Position numbers and translations under genes: made by a program | Notes under the pieces: model-generated | The model's database searches: none | What the model was told of the DNA's origin: nothing | The model's input: only the letters and a program-made list of their open reading frames with translations | In this document: in pieces, positions 23,403 through 31,693 of the stretch | Layout: the number at the start of each line of letters is the position of its first letter | Numbering within the stretch: position 1 is the stretch's first letter | Assembly (NCBI RefSeq): GCF_001280085.1 | Contig: NZ_LGED01000270.1 | Coordinates: 1-64,000, forward strand | Direction of reading: 5' to 3' | DNA: 64,000 nt | Origin: Saccharothrix sp. NRRL B-16348 | GTDB lineage: Bacteria; Actinomycetota; Actinomycetes; Mycobacteriales; Pseudonocardiaceae

Positions 23403-24589
23403 TGGCCTACTTCGACCACGCCGCCACGACCCCCATGCTCCCCGAGGCGATCGAGGCGATGACTCGGGCGTTGTCCACGACGGGCAACGCCTCGTCGTTG
23501 CACACCTCGGGACGGCGGGCGCGACGGCTGGTCGAGGAAGCGCGGGAGGACATCGCGGACGCCCTGGGCGCGCGGCCCTCCGAGGTGATCTTCACCAGCG
23601 GCGGCACGGAGAGCGACAACCTCGCGGTCAAGGGCGTCTACTGGTCCCGCCGCACGTCCCGCCGCCGTCGCGTGGTCGCGACGTCGGTCGAGCACCACGC
23701 CGTGCTGGACGCCGTGCAGTGGCTGGTCGAGCACGAAGGCGCCGAGGTCACCTGGCTGGAGCCCGACGGCCTCGGCCGGATCAGGCCCGAGGCGCTGCGC
23801 GACGCGTTGGACGACGACGTCGCCCTCGTCACCGCGATGTGGGCGAACAACGAGGTCGGCACGATCAACCCGGTGCGCGAACTGGCCGCCCTGGCCGCCG
23901 AACGCGCGGTGCCGTTCCACACCGACGCCGTGCAGGCCGTCGGCGCGGTGCCCGTCGACTTCACCGACTCGGGCGCCTCCGCGCTGACCCTCACCGGGCA
24001 CAAGCTCGGCGGCCCGTACGGCGTCGGCGTGCTGCTGCTGGGACGTGACGTGGCGACGACGCCCGTGCTGCACGGCGGCGGGCAGGAGCGGGAAGTCCGG
24101 TCCGGCACACTGGACGTGCCGTCGATCGTGGCCCTCGCCGCGGCGGTGCGGCACGCGGTGTCCCACCAGGCCGAGACCGCCGCCGAGCTCGCCGCCCTGC
24201 GCGACGAGCTGGTGGCGTCGGTGCGGCGCGTGGTCCCCGATGTCGGCGTGAACGGCGACCCGGTGCACCGGCTGCCCGGCAACGCCCACCTGACGTTCCC
24301 CGGCTGCGAGGGCGACAGCCTGCTCATGCTGCTGGACGCCAAGGGCATCGAGTGCTCCACCGGCTCCGCCTGCACGGCCGGAGTGGCGCAACCCAGCCAC
24401 GTGCTGCTGGCCATGGGCGTCGACCCGGTGCTGGCCCGCGGCTCGCTGCGGTTCTCGCTCGGCCACACGTCCACGGCGGCCGACGTGCGCGAACTGGCCG
24501 AGGTGATCGGCCCGGTGGTCGAACGCGCCCGCACGGCGGGCATCGCGGGGTTGAAGAGGCTTGCGGGCAAGGCGACGGCGGAGGTGTGA
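23402..24589 (+). CDS. iscS: Cysteine desulfurase
   Basis: A 395-residue PLP enzyme that takes sulfur from cysteine and passes a persulfide to acceptors, here probably MnmA encoded next. The Schiff-base lysine is in [12 protein letters not shown] (about K201). The loop with the catalytic cysteine is [11 protein letters not shown] (about C324). [15 protein letters not shown] and [11 protein letters not shown] are the PLP-contact blocks. The ATG at 23402 overlaps the end of the MFS gene. The downstream mnmA begins six bases after the stop, which supports a role in tRNA thiolation. Confidence 0.95.
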   Translation: MAYFDHAATTPMLPEAIEAMTRALSTTGNASSLHTSGRRARRLVEEAREDIADALGARPSEVIFTSGGTESDNLAVKGVYWSRRTSRRRRVVATSVEHHAVLDAVQWLVEHEGAEVTWLEPDGLGRIRPEALRDALDDDVALVTAMWANNEVGTINPVRELAALAAERAVPFHTDAVQAVGAVPVDFTDSGASALTLTGHKLGGPYGVGVLLLGRDVATTPVLHGGGQEREVRSGTLDVPSIVALAAAVRHAVSHQAETAAELAALRDELVASVRRVVPDVGVNGDPVHRLPGNAHLTFPGCEGDSLLMLLDAKGIECSTGSACTAGVAQPSHVLLAMGVDPVLARGSLRFSLGHTSTAADVRELAEVIGPVVERARTAGIAGLKRLAGKATAEV

Positions 24590-24594
24590 CGGGC

Positions 24595-25680
24595 ATGCGG
24601 GTGCTGGCGGCGATGAGCGGCGGGGTGGATTCCGCCGTGGCTGCGGCGCGGGCGGTGGCGGCGGGACACGAGGTGACCGGCGTGCACCTGGCGTTGTCGG
24701 CGAAGCCCGGCACGCTGCGCACCGGCGCGCGCGGCTGCTGCACCATCGAGGACGCCCGGGACGCGCGGCGCGCGGCGGACGTGCTCGGCATCCCGTTCTA
24801 CGTCTGGGACTTCGCGGAGCGGTTCACCGAGGAAGTCGTCGACGAGTTCGTGGCCGAGTACGCGGCCGGCCGCACGCCCAACCCGTGCCTGCGGTGCAAC
24901 GAGAAGATCAAGTTCGAGGCGTTGCTGGACAAGGCCATCGCGCTCGGCTTCGACGCCGTCGCCACCGGGCACTACGCCCGACTGGCCACTGTGGATGGTG
25001 TGCTGGAACTGCGCCGTTCGGCCGACGACGGCAAGGACCAGTCGTACGTGCTGGCGTCGTTGACGCACGAGCAGTTGGCCCACGCGATGTTCCCGCTCGG
25101 CGACTCGACCAAGGCGCAGGTGCGCGTCGAAGCCGCCGAACGCGGGCTCCAGGTCGCCGACAAGCCCGACAGCCACGACATCTGCTTCATCCCCGACGGC
25201 GACACGCAGGCGTTCCTGACCCGGCGATTGGGCGAGCAGCCCGGCGTCCTGGTGGACGACGAGACCGGCGCGGTGCTCGGGCGGCACGTGGGCGTGCACG
25301 AGTTCACCGTCGGCCAGCGGAAGGGCCTCGGGATCGACGCGCCCGCGCCCGACGGGCGGCCCCGGTACGTGCTGTCCCTGGAGCCCGTGACCGGCACCGT
25401 GCGGGTCGGCGCGGCCGAGAAGCTCCAGGTCACCGAGATCACCGCGCGGCGGCCCGTGACGCGGATCACGTTCGACGGTCCGGTGGAGTGCGTGGCGCAG
25501 GTGCGGGCGCACGGCGGTCTCGCCCCTGCGGTGGCCGAAGTTGTCGACGGAGAGTTGCTGGTGCGGCTGCGCGAGCCGTTGAGCGGCGTCGCCCCAGGTC
25601 AGGCGGTCGCGGTGTACCGGGAAGACGCGGCGGCGGGCGACTTGGTGCTCGCCAGCGCCACCATCAGTTCGACGCGTTGA
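24595..25680 (+). CDS. mnmA: tRNA-specific 2-thiouridylase
   Basis: A 361-residue MnmA that thiolates U34 of Lys, Glu and Gln tRNAs using ATP and sulfur from IscS. The PP-loop is [14 protein letters not shown] at the start. The two catalytic cysteines are in [12 protein letters not shown] (about C100) and [11 protein letters not shown] (about C197). VGQRKGLGI marks the beta-barrel domain. Length and motif order are typical. It sits directly after iscS as in other actinobacteria. Confidence 0.96.
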   Translation: MRVLAAMSGGVDSAVAAARAVAAGHEVTGVHLALSAKPGTLRTGARGCCTIEDARDARRAADVLGIPFYVWDFAERFTEEVVDEFVAEYAAGRTPNPCLRCNEKIKFEALLDKAIALGFDAVATGHYARLATVDGVLELRRSADDGKDQSYVLASLTHEQLAHAMFPLGDSTKAQVRVEAAERGLQVADKPDSHDICFIPDGDTQAFLTRRLGEQPGVLVDDETGAVLGRHVGVHEFTVGQRKGLGIDAPAPDGRPRYVLSLEPVTGTVRVGAAEKLQVTEITARRPVTRITFDGPVECVAQVRAHGGLAPAVAEVVDGELLVRLREPLSGVAPGQAVAVYREDAAAGDLVLASATISSTR

Positions 25681-25725
25681 GGTGCGGCTTGTTGTTTTGT
25701 CGGTGTCGCCTGCGACACTGCGTGC

Positions 25726-26085
25726 GTGCCGTATGACAACGCACGACGCCGGAGGTCGCTGGTGGACATCGGGATCCGGGTGAGGGTGCTCTCGAGCAAG
25801 CTCGATCACCCGTCCGCGCAACGTCTCGACGCGGAGCAGTACGAACGGCTGCGCGCGGAAGTGCGTACGCTGCGCTGGGTGGTCCGGGAGCGCCTGCACC
25901 GGCCTGAGTGGGCCGACCTGATCGCCGAGGTGGAGGGCATGGTGGAGCGGGTGGAACGGCTCGACCCGGCGCTCTCGGTGGAGGTCGAGGTGCCGCCGCA
26001 GGCCGGTGTTTCGCAGGGGGGCGTGGGGCAGGGGCGTGTTGCGGCGGACGTCGGGTCGGTGGAGCGGGTGACCGAGTGCCGTTGA
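25726..26085 (+). CDS. Hypothetical helical protein
   Basis: A 119-residue protein starting at GTG 25726. Residues 10-85 are helical with amphipathic repeats (SLVDIGIRVRVLSSKLDHPS then YERLRAEVRTLRWVVRERLH and IAEVEGMVERVERLDPAL), and the last 35 residues are Gly/Val-rich and probably disordered. No family is recognised. It follows mnmA after 45 bases on the same strand. A gene-free G/T-rich stretch begins after its stop. Confidence 0.55.
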   Translation: MPYDNARRRRSLVDIGIRVRVLSSKLDHPSAQRLDAEQYERLRAEVRTLRWVVRERLHRPEWADLIAEVEGMVERVERLDPALSVEVEVPPQAGVSQGGVGQGRVAADVGSVERVTECR

Positions 26086-26165
26086 GTGGTTGGGCTGGGG
26101 GTTGTAGGCGCTGACTCGGTGGTTGCCGGTTGGGGTCCGGTGCGGGTCGGTGGTTGAGTCCGGCT

Positions 26166-26303
26166 CGATTTGACATGGGGCCCTTACGGGTACCCCAGGC
26201 AGGCCAAAGCCGGGCAGGCCTGGCGGGAAGAGCGTCCGCCAAGGCGTCCGCCAAGCCTGCCCGGCTTCGACCAGCCTAAGGCACCCGAACCCATGTCAAA
26301 TCG
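26166..26303. repeat. Long nested inverted repeat, MITE- or REP-like
   Basis: The outer arms CGATTTGACATGGG (26166-26179) and CCCATGTCAAATCG (26290-26303) match perfectly over 14 bp. Inside, 26207-26226 pairs with 26248-26267 at 19 of 20 positions around a 21-base loop. The loop area contains GCGTCCGCCAAG twice in tandem (26232-26243 and 26244-26255). The 138-base unit with terminal inverted repeats and no gene resembles a miniature inverted-repeat element or a structured intergenic repeat. No target duplication is obvious. Confidence 0.7.
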
Positions 26304-26675
26304 GGCCTCTGCGGGGGTGTGGCGGGTCCGATGTGCGGCGGCTGGGGCGGGTGACCTCGGTGCGCCGGTTTCGGGTCCGTTGTGCGGCCGTTGGGTGCCT
26401 CAGCGGGCGGGTTCGTTGGGCCGTTGTGAGGCCGTTTGGCGAGGGCCCGGTGGAGTGGTTGCGGATCCGGCGTTGTGCGGCGGTGGGGCCGGTGGCCGTG
26501 CTTGGTCGGTGGCCGGTCCGTTGAGGGGCGGTATCCGGTTGGGCGTCACACGGCTGGGCGAAGAGTGCAACCTGGGACAACCCGAATCGCATTACTCACG
26601 TTAGCCGGATAAAACGGCCGGCCCCGGCGGCGGGTGCGGTGTGCGGCGGGTTCGGTGGCTGTGTGGGCGGTGGTG
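26304..26675. other. Gene-free G/T-rich intergenic stretch
   Basis: The plus strand is strikingly rich in G and T with repeated GGTGG, TTGGG and CGGTGCG words. Frames here are long only because of composition and have no protein-like features. Together with 26086-26165 and the hairpin unit, this makes about 590 bases without a gene. Confidence 0.5.
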
Positions 26676-27551
26676 TCAGGGCGTCCAGTCGGTGTTCGCG
26701 CCGCACAGCACGACGCAGGCCAGTTCACCTGGCACCTGCCCGGCCAGCCACGCGGCGAACGGCACGGCGGCGGCAGGTTCCACGGCCAGCCGGAACTCCT
26801 CCCACAGCCGGTCGCGTGCGGACAGGGTCTCGGGGTCCGGCACCAGCACCGAGGCGACCGGGTGGGTGCTCAGGATCTCGAACGGGACCTCGCCGACCCT
26901 CGTGGCGCCCAGTGCCGAGGAGGCGACCGAGACCACCTCGGAGTCCACCGGTTTGCCCGCGGCCAGCGCGTGGTGGAGGGCGCAGCACCGGTCCGGTTCC
27001 ACGGCGACCGTGAGGCGGCCCGAGGAGGCCAGTGCGGTGCCGGCGGCCAGCCCGCCGCCGCCGACGGCGACCGCGATCGCGTCCACGTCCGGCGCGTCCT
27101 CGACCACCTCGGCGGCCACGGTGCCCTGGCCCGCGACGACGGTCGGGTCGTTGTAGGCCTCGACGTAGAAGCCCGGGGTCTCGCGGGCCGCCAAGACGGC
27201 CTCGGCGTACGTGTCGCCGTGCCGGATCAGCTTGGCGCCGGCGGCCTCGATTCGGCGCACCTTGCCCTCCGGCGCGCTCACCGGCACGAAGACGGTGGCG
27301 TGCAGGCCGAGCAGTTGCGCGGCCTTCGTCACGCCGAGGCCGTGGTTGCCGCCCGAGGCCGTGACCACACGATCCGGTGAACCGGAGGCGATGAGGGTGT
27401 TGAGCGCGCCGCGCAGCTTGAACGAGCCGGTGAGCTGGAGGTGTTCGAGCTTGAACACGATCGGCCTGCCGTCGACCTCGGTGCGCCACAACGGGGTGCG
27501 GCGGGCGTGTGGGCGGATGCGGTCAGCGGCGGCGGCGACGTCGGGGGTCAT
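26676..27551 (-). CDS. Serine/threonine dehydratase-like PLP enzyme
   Basis: A 291-residue fold-type II PLP enzyme. The lysine that binds PLP is in LTGSFKLRGALN (about K45), the phosphate loop is VGGGGLAAGTALA (about 163-175), and ASGGNHGLGVTKAAQLLG is the substrate Asn block. It would deaminate serine or threonine. It is shorter than catabolic threonine dehydratase and lacks a regulatory ACT domain, as in the many stand-alone dehydratases of actinobacteria. It stands 15 bases upstream of the end of the DUF6584 gene on the same strand. Confidence 0.88.
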   Translation of the reverse strand: MTPDVAAAADRIRPHARRTPLWRTEVDGRPIVFKLEHLQLTGSFKLRGALNTLIASGSPDRVVTASGGNHGLGVTKAAQLLGLHATVFVPVSAPEGKVRRIEAAGAKLIRHGDTYAEAVLAARETPGFYVEAYNDPTVVAGQGTVAAEVVEDAPDVDAIAVAVGGGGLAAGTALASSGRLTVAVEPDRCCALHHALAAGKPVDSEVVSVASSALGATRVGEVPFEILSTHPVASVLVPDPETLSARDRLWEEFRLAVEPAAAVPFAAWLAGQVPGELACVVLCGANTDWTP

Positions 27552-27566
27552 GACTCCAATATGCGC

Positions 27567-28073
27567 TCATCCGGCGAACCACCTGTAGGCCCACATGACC
27601 AGCGTCACCGCGCCGACCACGAAGCACAGCAGCACGATCACGAGCCCTACCAGCACCAACACGTTCGTGCGCCACGACGAATCCCGGTCGTCGGCCACCG
27701 ACAACTCGGCGCGCAGCTGGTCGTTGGCCGCGTTCTGGAGGGCCACCAGGCGGTCCCGGGCGGTCGCGGTCGGGGTGCCCGTCTCGCCGCTGGTCCAGTT
27801 CATCGCCTCCAGCCTGGCCAGCGGCGTGCGGTAGGCGCGTTCGAACGCGGCCACCTCCGCCTCGTCGCGCACCTCGGACAGGTAGCTCCACCGCCCGGCC
27901 TGCGCCGCGTCGCCGAGCAGCCGGTACACGTCGGCGAGGCGCTCGCGCAGGTCCAGCCGGTCGGGGTAGCTGGTGACCAGGCCGACCAGCCGTTGTCGCG
28001 CCCGCAGGACACTGGCCAAGTCGCCGCGTTCGACCTCTTCGGCGGCCTTGCGGAGCGTCAGCTCGAGCGGCAT
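27567..28073 (-). CDS. DUF6584 family protein
   Basis: A 168-residue protein. The N-terminal half matches DUF6584: LRKAAEEVERGDLASVLRAR, RLVGLVTSYPDRLDLRERLA and DVYRLLGDAAQAGRWSYL, a TPR-like helical layout. One membrane segment lies near the C-terminus (NVLVLVGLVIVLLCFVVGAV). The role is unknown; members are common in actinobacteria. The ATG at 28073 is preferred over the one at 28082. It is divergent from the membrane protein at 28115. Confidence 0.75.
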   Translation of the reverse strand: MPLELTLRKAAEEVERGDLASVLRARQRLVGLVTSYPDRLDLRERLADVYRLLGDAAQAGRWSYLSEVRDEAEVAAFERAYRTPLARLEAMNWTSGETGTPTATARDRLVALQNAANDQLRAELSVADDRDSSWRTNVLVLVGLVIVLLCFVVGAVTLVMWAYRWFAG

Positions 28074-28114
28074 GGGCCACATCGTCCCAGCCCACGCAAC
28101 CGTAGGATCTCCGG

Positions 28115-29290
28115 GTGATCGCGGTGTCGGTGGTGACGTTCGGCCTCGCCTGGTGGCTCGGGCTCTACCTGCTCGTGCGCGATCCCCGCAAACACCTGCT
28201 CCAGCGTGCCTCGATCGGGTTGCTCGCCTACGCGCTGGTGATCGTCCTCCCGTTGCCGACGATGGCGATGGCGGTGCCCGCGGTGGCGTGGACCGGGGTT
28301 GTCGTGTGCTGGCTGCCGGTGCGCTACGACCGCTGGTGGCGGTACAGCGCGCTGCCGTTGCTGGTGGCGGCCTACTTCGCGCCCGTCGTGGTGCTGATCC
28401 CGTTGGCGGCGGCCCTGGTGCTGTGCCTGCGGGTGCGGCGGGCCTTGTTGGGCGCGGCGACGATCCTGTTCGGGCTGAGCTGCGCGTTGCTGCTGGTGGA
28501 CGTGCTGCCCGCGCCGCTGGTGATCGCGTCGGCCGGGTTCGACCTGCTGGTGTTCGGCGTGATCGTGGCGGTGGCGGACGCGTTCGACGAGGGCGAGGCG
28601 ATCCGGGCGGACATGGTGCGCTCGCTGCTCACGTCGGCCGGGTTGGCGGCGGTGTTCGGCGGGCAGGTGGCGTTGTTCCTGGACGACCGGCTGGTGCCGC
28701 TGCTGTACGGCACGGTCGCCGCCGCGATCGCCGTGCAGGTGCTGGCGAACCCGCTGGCGCTGCTCGTCGACCGGGTCGCGGTGCCGGGCGTGGCCTCCGA
28801 ACGGGCCGAGCTGCGTGACGCGGCCGAGGCGTTGCCGCGCCGGGCGCCGCTGGACCCGACCGAATTCGTGAAGCTGACCCGGCGCGCGTTGAGCAATTAC
28901 GGCGACCTCGGGAAGTTGGTCGCCAGCCCGTTGACGGAATTGCCGGTGATCGACGCCCGACTGGCCGGCCGGGGCGCTTCGGACCAACCGCTGGAACGTG
29001 CCGCCGAGTTGAAGTCGTTGTTGTTGGAGAGCATCTGCCGGCTCAAACCGCGGGACGGCGATTTCGGCACCAGCGACGAATGGCGGCACTACAACGCGCT
29101 GTACTTCTACTACGTGGTCGGCATCCGGCCGTACAGCAGGCGGACGAAGCGCGAGGACCTCGACCCGGAGGCACGGCGGGCGCTGGCGTGGTTCGTCAAC
29201 CAGGTGCCGGAGCGGACGCTGCACAACTGGCAGAACGCGGGGGCACGACTGGTGGCCGAGGACTTGTTCTCGCAGGTCGCGTCGGAGTGA
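28115..29290 (+). CDS. Polytopic membrane protein with soluble C-terminal domain
   Basis: A 391-residue protein I do not recognise. Residues 1-225 hold about seven hydrophobic helices with short loops ([39 protein letters not shown] and so on), like histidine-kinase-type sensory membrane domains. The C-terminal 150 residues are soluble and conserved-looking: DPTEFVKLTRRALSNYGDLG, DGDFGTSDEWRHYNALYFYY and VVGIRPYSRRTKRED. No kinase or output motif is present. It may be a sensor that acts through a partner. The GTG start at 28115 follows CTCCGG. Confidence 0.65.
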   Translation: MIAVSVVTFGLAWWLGLYLLVRDPRKHLLQRASIGLLAYALVIVLPLPTMAMAVPAVAWTGVVVCWLPVRYDRWWRYSALPLLVAAYFAPVVVLIPLAAALVLCLRVRRALLGAATILFGLSCALLLVDVLPAPLVIASAGFDLLVFGVIVAVADAFDEGEAIRADMVRSLLTSAGLAAVFGGQVALFLDDRLVPLLYGTVAAAIAVQVLANPLALLVDRVAVPGVASERAELRDAAEALPRRAPLDPTEFVKLTRRALSNYGDLGKLVASPLTELPVIDARLAGRGASDQPLERAAELKSLLLESICRLKPRDGDFGTSDEWRHYNALYFYYVVGIRPYSRRTKREDLDPEARRALAWFVNQVPERTLHNWQNAGARLVAEDLFSQVASE

Positions 29291-29353
29291 CTGGCAGGCG
29301 TTGGCAGTGTTCGGTGTACCGCCGGCAGTACGGCCGGCCCTAACTTTCGAGCC

Positions 29354-29731
29354 ATGACGACAACTCAGGTTCGCAACGACGGCTTGCTCCGCTTCGCCCT
29401 CAAGCTCGACGGCGTCGGCTCGGGCGGACTGGGCCTGCTGGCCCTCCTCTTCGACCTGCCGACGGGATTGCCGCGTGGTCTGGTGATCGGGCTCGGCGTG
29501 TTCCTCCTCGCTTATGGCGTCGGTGTTTTCGCGCTCGGTCTCCGACCGGTTCGCGCACTGGTCGCGGTGGTGATCATCGGCAATTCGGTGTGGGTGCTGG
29601 ACAGCTTCCTCACCGCGTTCGCCGGGTGGTTCCCGGTGACCGGGCTCGGTGTTTTCCTGATCGTCGCCCAAGCCGTCGGCGTGATGGGTTTCATCACCCT
29701 TCAGGTGCTGGGTCTGCGCCGTTCGGCCTGA
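29354..29731 (+). CDS. Four-helix integral membrane protein
   Basis: A 125-residue membrane protein with four hydrophobic segments (SGGLGLLALLFDLPTGLP, GLVIGLGVFLLAYGVGVFAL, ALVAVVIIGNSVWVLDSF, GLGVFLIVAQAVGVMGFITL). The layout resembles small uncharacterised actinobacterial membrane proteins. Its 3' end overlaps the end of the thioesterase gene on the other strand by 38 bases, so the two transcripts are complementary there. Confidence 0.65.
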   Translation: MTTTQVRNDGLLRFALKLDGVGSGGLGLLALLFDLPTGLPRGLVIGLGVFLLAYGVGVFALGLRPVRALVAVVIIGNSVWVLDSFLTAFAGWFPVTGLGVFLIVAQAVGVMGFITLQVLGLRRSA

Positions 29732-30107
29732 GGGTCCGGCTCCGGCCGCGGAACTCGGCCACCACCTGGTCGCCACGGCGCACGGTGATGTCGTAGATCC
29801 CGCTGCGCCCGAACCGCGCCCGTTCCACCGCCTCGGCCACCAGCTCGTCCCCCGCGTGCACGGGGGCGATGAAGTCGATCTCCGCCTGCGCCGCCACGGT
29901 CACCGAGCCGTGGCGGTTGCACGCGCAGGCGAAGGCGGTGTCGGCGAGCAGGAACACGTAGCCGCCGTGCGCGATGCCGTGCCCGTTGACCATCCGGTCG
30001 GTGACCGTCATGGCCAGCCGGGCCGTGCCCTCGCCGAGGTCGAGCGCCCGGATCCCGAGCGCGGTCGACGCGGCGTCGTTGGCGAGCATCTCCGCGGGTC
30101 CGTTCAT
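29694..30107 (-). CDS. PaaI-type hotdog thioesterase
   Basis: A 137-residue acyl-CoA thioesterase of the PaaI group, which hydrolyses hydroxyphenylacetyl-CoA or related aryl-CoA esters. The family signature is VNGHGIAHGGYVFLLADTAF (about residues 40-59), with the catalytic His-Gly and Asp, then ACNRHGSVTVAAQAEIDFIA. No other phenylacetate pathway genes are nearby, so the true substrate is open. It converges on and overlaps the membrane gene 29354-29731. Confidence 0.88.
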   Translation of the reverse strand: MNGPAEMLANDAASTALGIRALDLGEGTARLAMTVTDRMVNGHGIAHGGYVFLLADTAFACACNRHGSVTVAAQAEIDFIAPVHAGDELVAEAVERARFGRSGIYDITVRRGDQVVAEFRGRSRTLRPNGADPAPEG

Positions 30108-30129
30108 CCCTGCACCTTAAGGTTCACGG

Positions 30130-30639
30130 GTGCGGGACATCATCCGCGCGGCGGTGGCAGGGGGCTGGATGTTCGGGTCGAAGCGGGAAGCCGAGGAACT
30201 GCGGGCGAGGGTGGCCGACCTGGAACGCCAGGTGGCCGTCCTGACCGGTCGACTGGCCGCCACCGGGCCGTTGCTGGACGACGCGACAAGGGTCGAATCG
30301 CTGGCCCGCCAAGCGGAGGCGGCCGTGCGCTCGCTGGAGGCGCGCGCCACCCCGTTGGGTGTGGGAGGGCCGCGGACCAGGCCGAAGCTCGACACCCTCT
30401 ACCGAGCCGACGTGCTCGGTTACGTGGCGGTCTACTTCGTCACGGGCTACATCGCGACCGTCAAGCTGACCGTCGGCGCGGAGAACCCGCCCACGACCGT
30501 GGTCGGCATCGCGCACGGCGGCGGTGAGTCCAACTCGTTCGCGGGCGCCATCGTGCGGCCGGGGGAGTACTGGATCGCGGCCACCAGCGGGGAACGGGCG
30601 GACTACGGGTTCGAACTCCACTTCACGCCGCTGTACTGA
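30130..30639 (+). CDS. Hypothetical protein with N-terminal coiled coil
   Basis: A 169-residue protein. Residues 15-45 and 60-75 form short coiled-coil segments (EAEELRARVADLERQVAVLT). Residues about 85-165 look like a compact beta domain (LYRADVLGYVAVYFVTGYIA, TVVGIAHGGGESNSFAGAIV, YWIAATSGERADYGFELHF). The shape suggests a carbohydrate-binding-like or pre-peptidase-like beta sandwich, but no family is certain. The GTG start lies 22 bases from the divergent thioesterase start. Confidence 0.55.
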   Translation: MRDIIRAAVAGGWMFGSKREAEELRARVADLERQVAVLTGRLAATGPLLDDATRVESLARQAEAAVRSLEARATPLGVGGPRTRPKLDTLYRADVLGYVAVYFVTGYIATVKLTVGAENPPTTVVGIAHGGGESNSFAGAIVRPGEYWIAATSGERADYGFELHFTPLY

Positions 30640-30655
30640 GCCGGTGGTGGCGGCG

Positions 30656-31630
30656 TCAGGCTTCGAGCGCCCAGCGCGCGAACCGGATCTGCCGAGTGAA
30701 TCCGGCGTTCTCGAAGATCCCGAAGGCCCCGGACGGGTTCGCGGAGTCCACGGTGACGCTGGCGCGGTCGTAGCCCTGGTCGGCGGCGGCCCGCAGCGCG
30801 TGCCCGATCAAAGCGCCGGCGGCACCCCGCCTCCGGTGGTTCCGCAGCGTCCCGACGAGCGTGAAGACGGCGTCGCGGACGCCGGTGGCCTCGGTGTCGG
30901 CGTCCCAGCACGAGGTCGTCAGCATGCCCGCGGGAGCCCCGTTCGCGGCGTCCCGGAGCAGGAAGCTGACCTCGGGCCGGAACGTGTGGTTCGTGATCTT
31001 GTTCCGCCACGAGTCCGCGGGCATCGGCGCCGAGCCCCAGTGGTCCTCGAACGCCTCGTTCCGGACCAGCCGGAAGTCCTCGTCGTTGCGCTCCGACCAC
31101 GGCTCGACCCGCAGCCCGGCGGGGACGGCGGCGTCGGGGATCGCGTCGCCGAGCGGGTGCTTCAGGTGCTGGAAGTAGCGGACCGGCGCGAAACCACGGC
31201 CGCCCAGGAGCTCGGCCAGCCCGGCGATGTGCTCACCCTTCTGCACGTCGACCACGAGCTTCCTCGTCGGGTGACGCAGCCCGTGCACCACCTTTGCCGC
31301 CGCCACACCGGCCTCGACGAGCACGGCGCCGAGACCCCGACGGCGGTAGCCGGGGTGGACCCCACCGTCCAGGAAGACCCGGTGCACCCCCTCCACGCCC
31401 GGCTTGAAGCGGATCTTCATGAAGCCGACCATCAAGTCACCGTCGAACACCGCCGAACTCGCCCGCTCCAGGTCCGCGTAGGGGTCGATCAACTCCTCAA
31501 GCGTGTCCTGCTCGGTGTAGTACTCCCCGATCCCGTCCACGGCCTCGATGGCGTTGAGGAGCTCGGCCGACGCCTTGGCGTCCTCGACCACCAGTGGCCG
31601 CCACGTGAGCGAGGCCGTGTCTGCGCGCAT
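30656..31630 (-). CDS. Tandem GNAT acetyltransferase, MshD-like
   Basis: A 324-residue protein with two GNAT domains. The acetyl-CoA loop of the first is VHPGYRRRGLGAVLVEAGVA (about 90-110); that of the second is LVGTLRNHRRRGAAGALIGH (about 250-270). Mycothiol synthase MshD has this two-domain form, but mshD-specific residues cannot be verified here, and many paralogues exist. The ATG at 31630 is preferred over the one at 31672. Confidence 0.75.
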   Translation of the reverse strand: MRADTASLTWRPLVVEDAKASAELLNAIEAVDGIGEYYTEQDTLEELIDPYADLERASSAVFDGDLMVGFMKIRFKPGVEGVHRVFLDGGVHPGYRRRGLGAVLVEAGVAAAKVVHGLRHPTRKLVVDVQKGEHIAGLAELLGGRGFAPVRYFQHLKHPLGDAIPDAAVPAGLRVEPWSERNDEDFRLVRNEAFEDHWGSAPMPADSWRNKITNHTFRPEVSFLLRDAANGAPAGMLTTSCWDADTEATGVRDAVFTLVGTLRNHRRRGAAGALIGHALRAAADQGYDRASVTVDSANPSGAFGIFENAGFTRQIRFARWALEA

Positions 31631-31693
31631 GCGACCGCACGCTAATCCCGCCTGTGCGGCCTGTCGCTCCATTTCCCGCCGCGGGTGACGGCG

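Noticed and set aside
26296..26604. Frames of about 100 residues on both strands after the nested palindrome
   Set aside because: Composition alone keeps these frames open; residues are Arg/Thr/Pro or Gly/Val runs.
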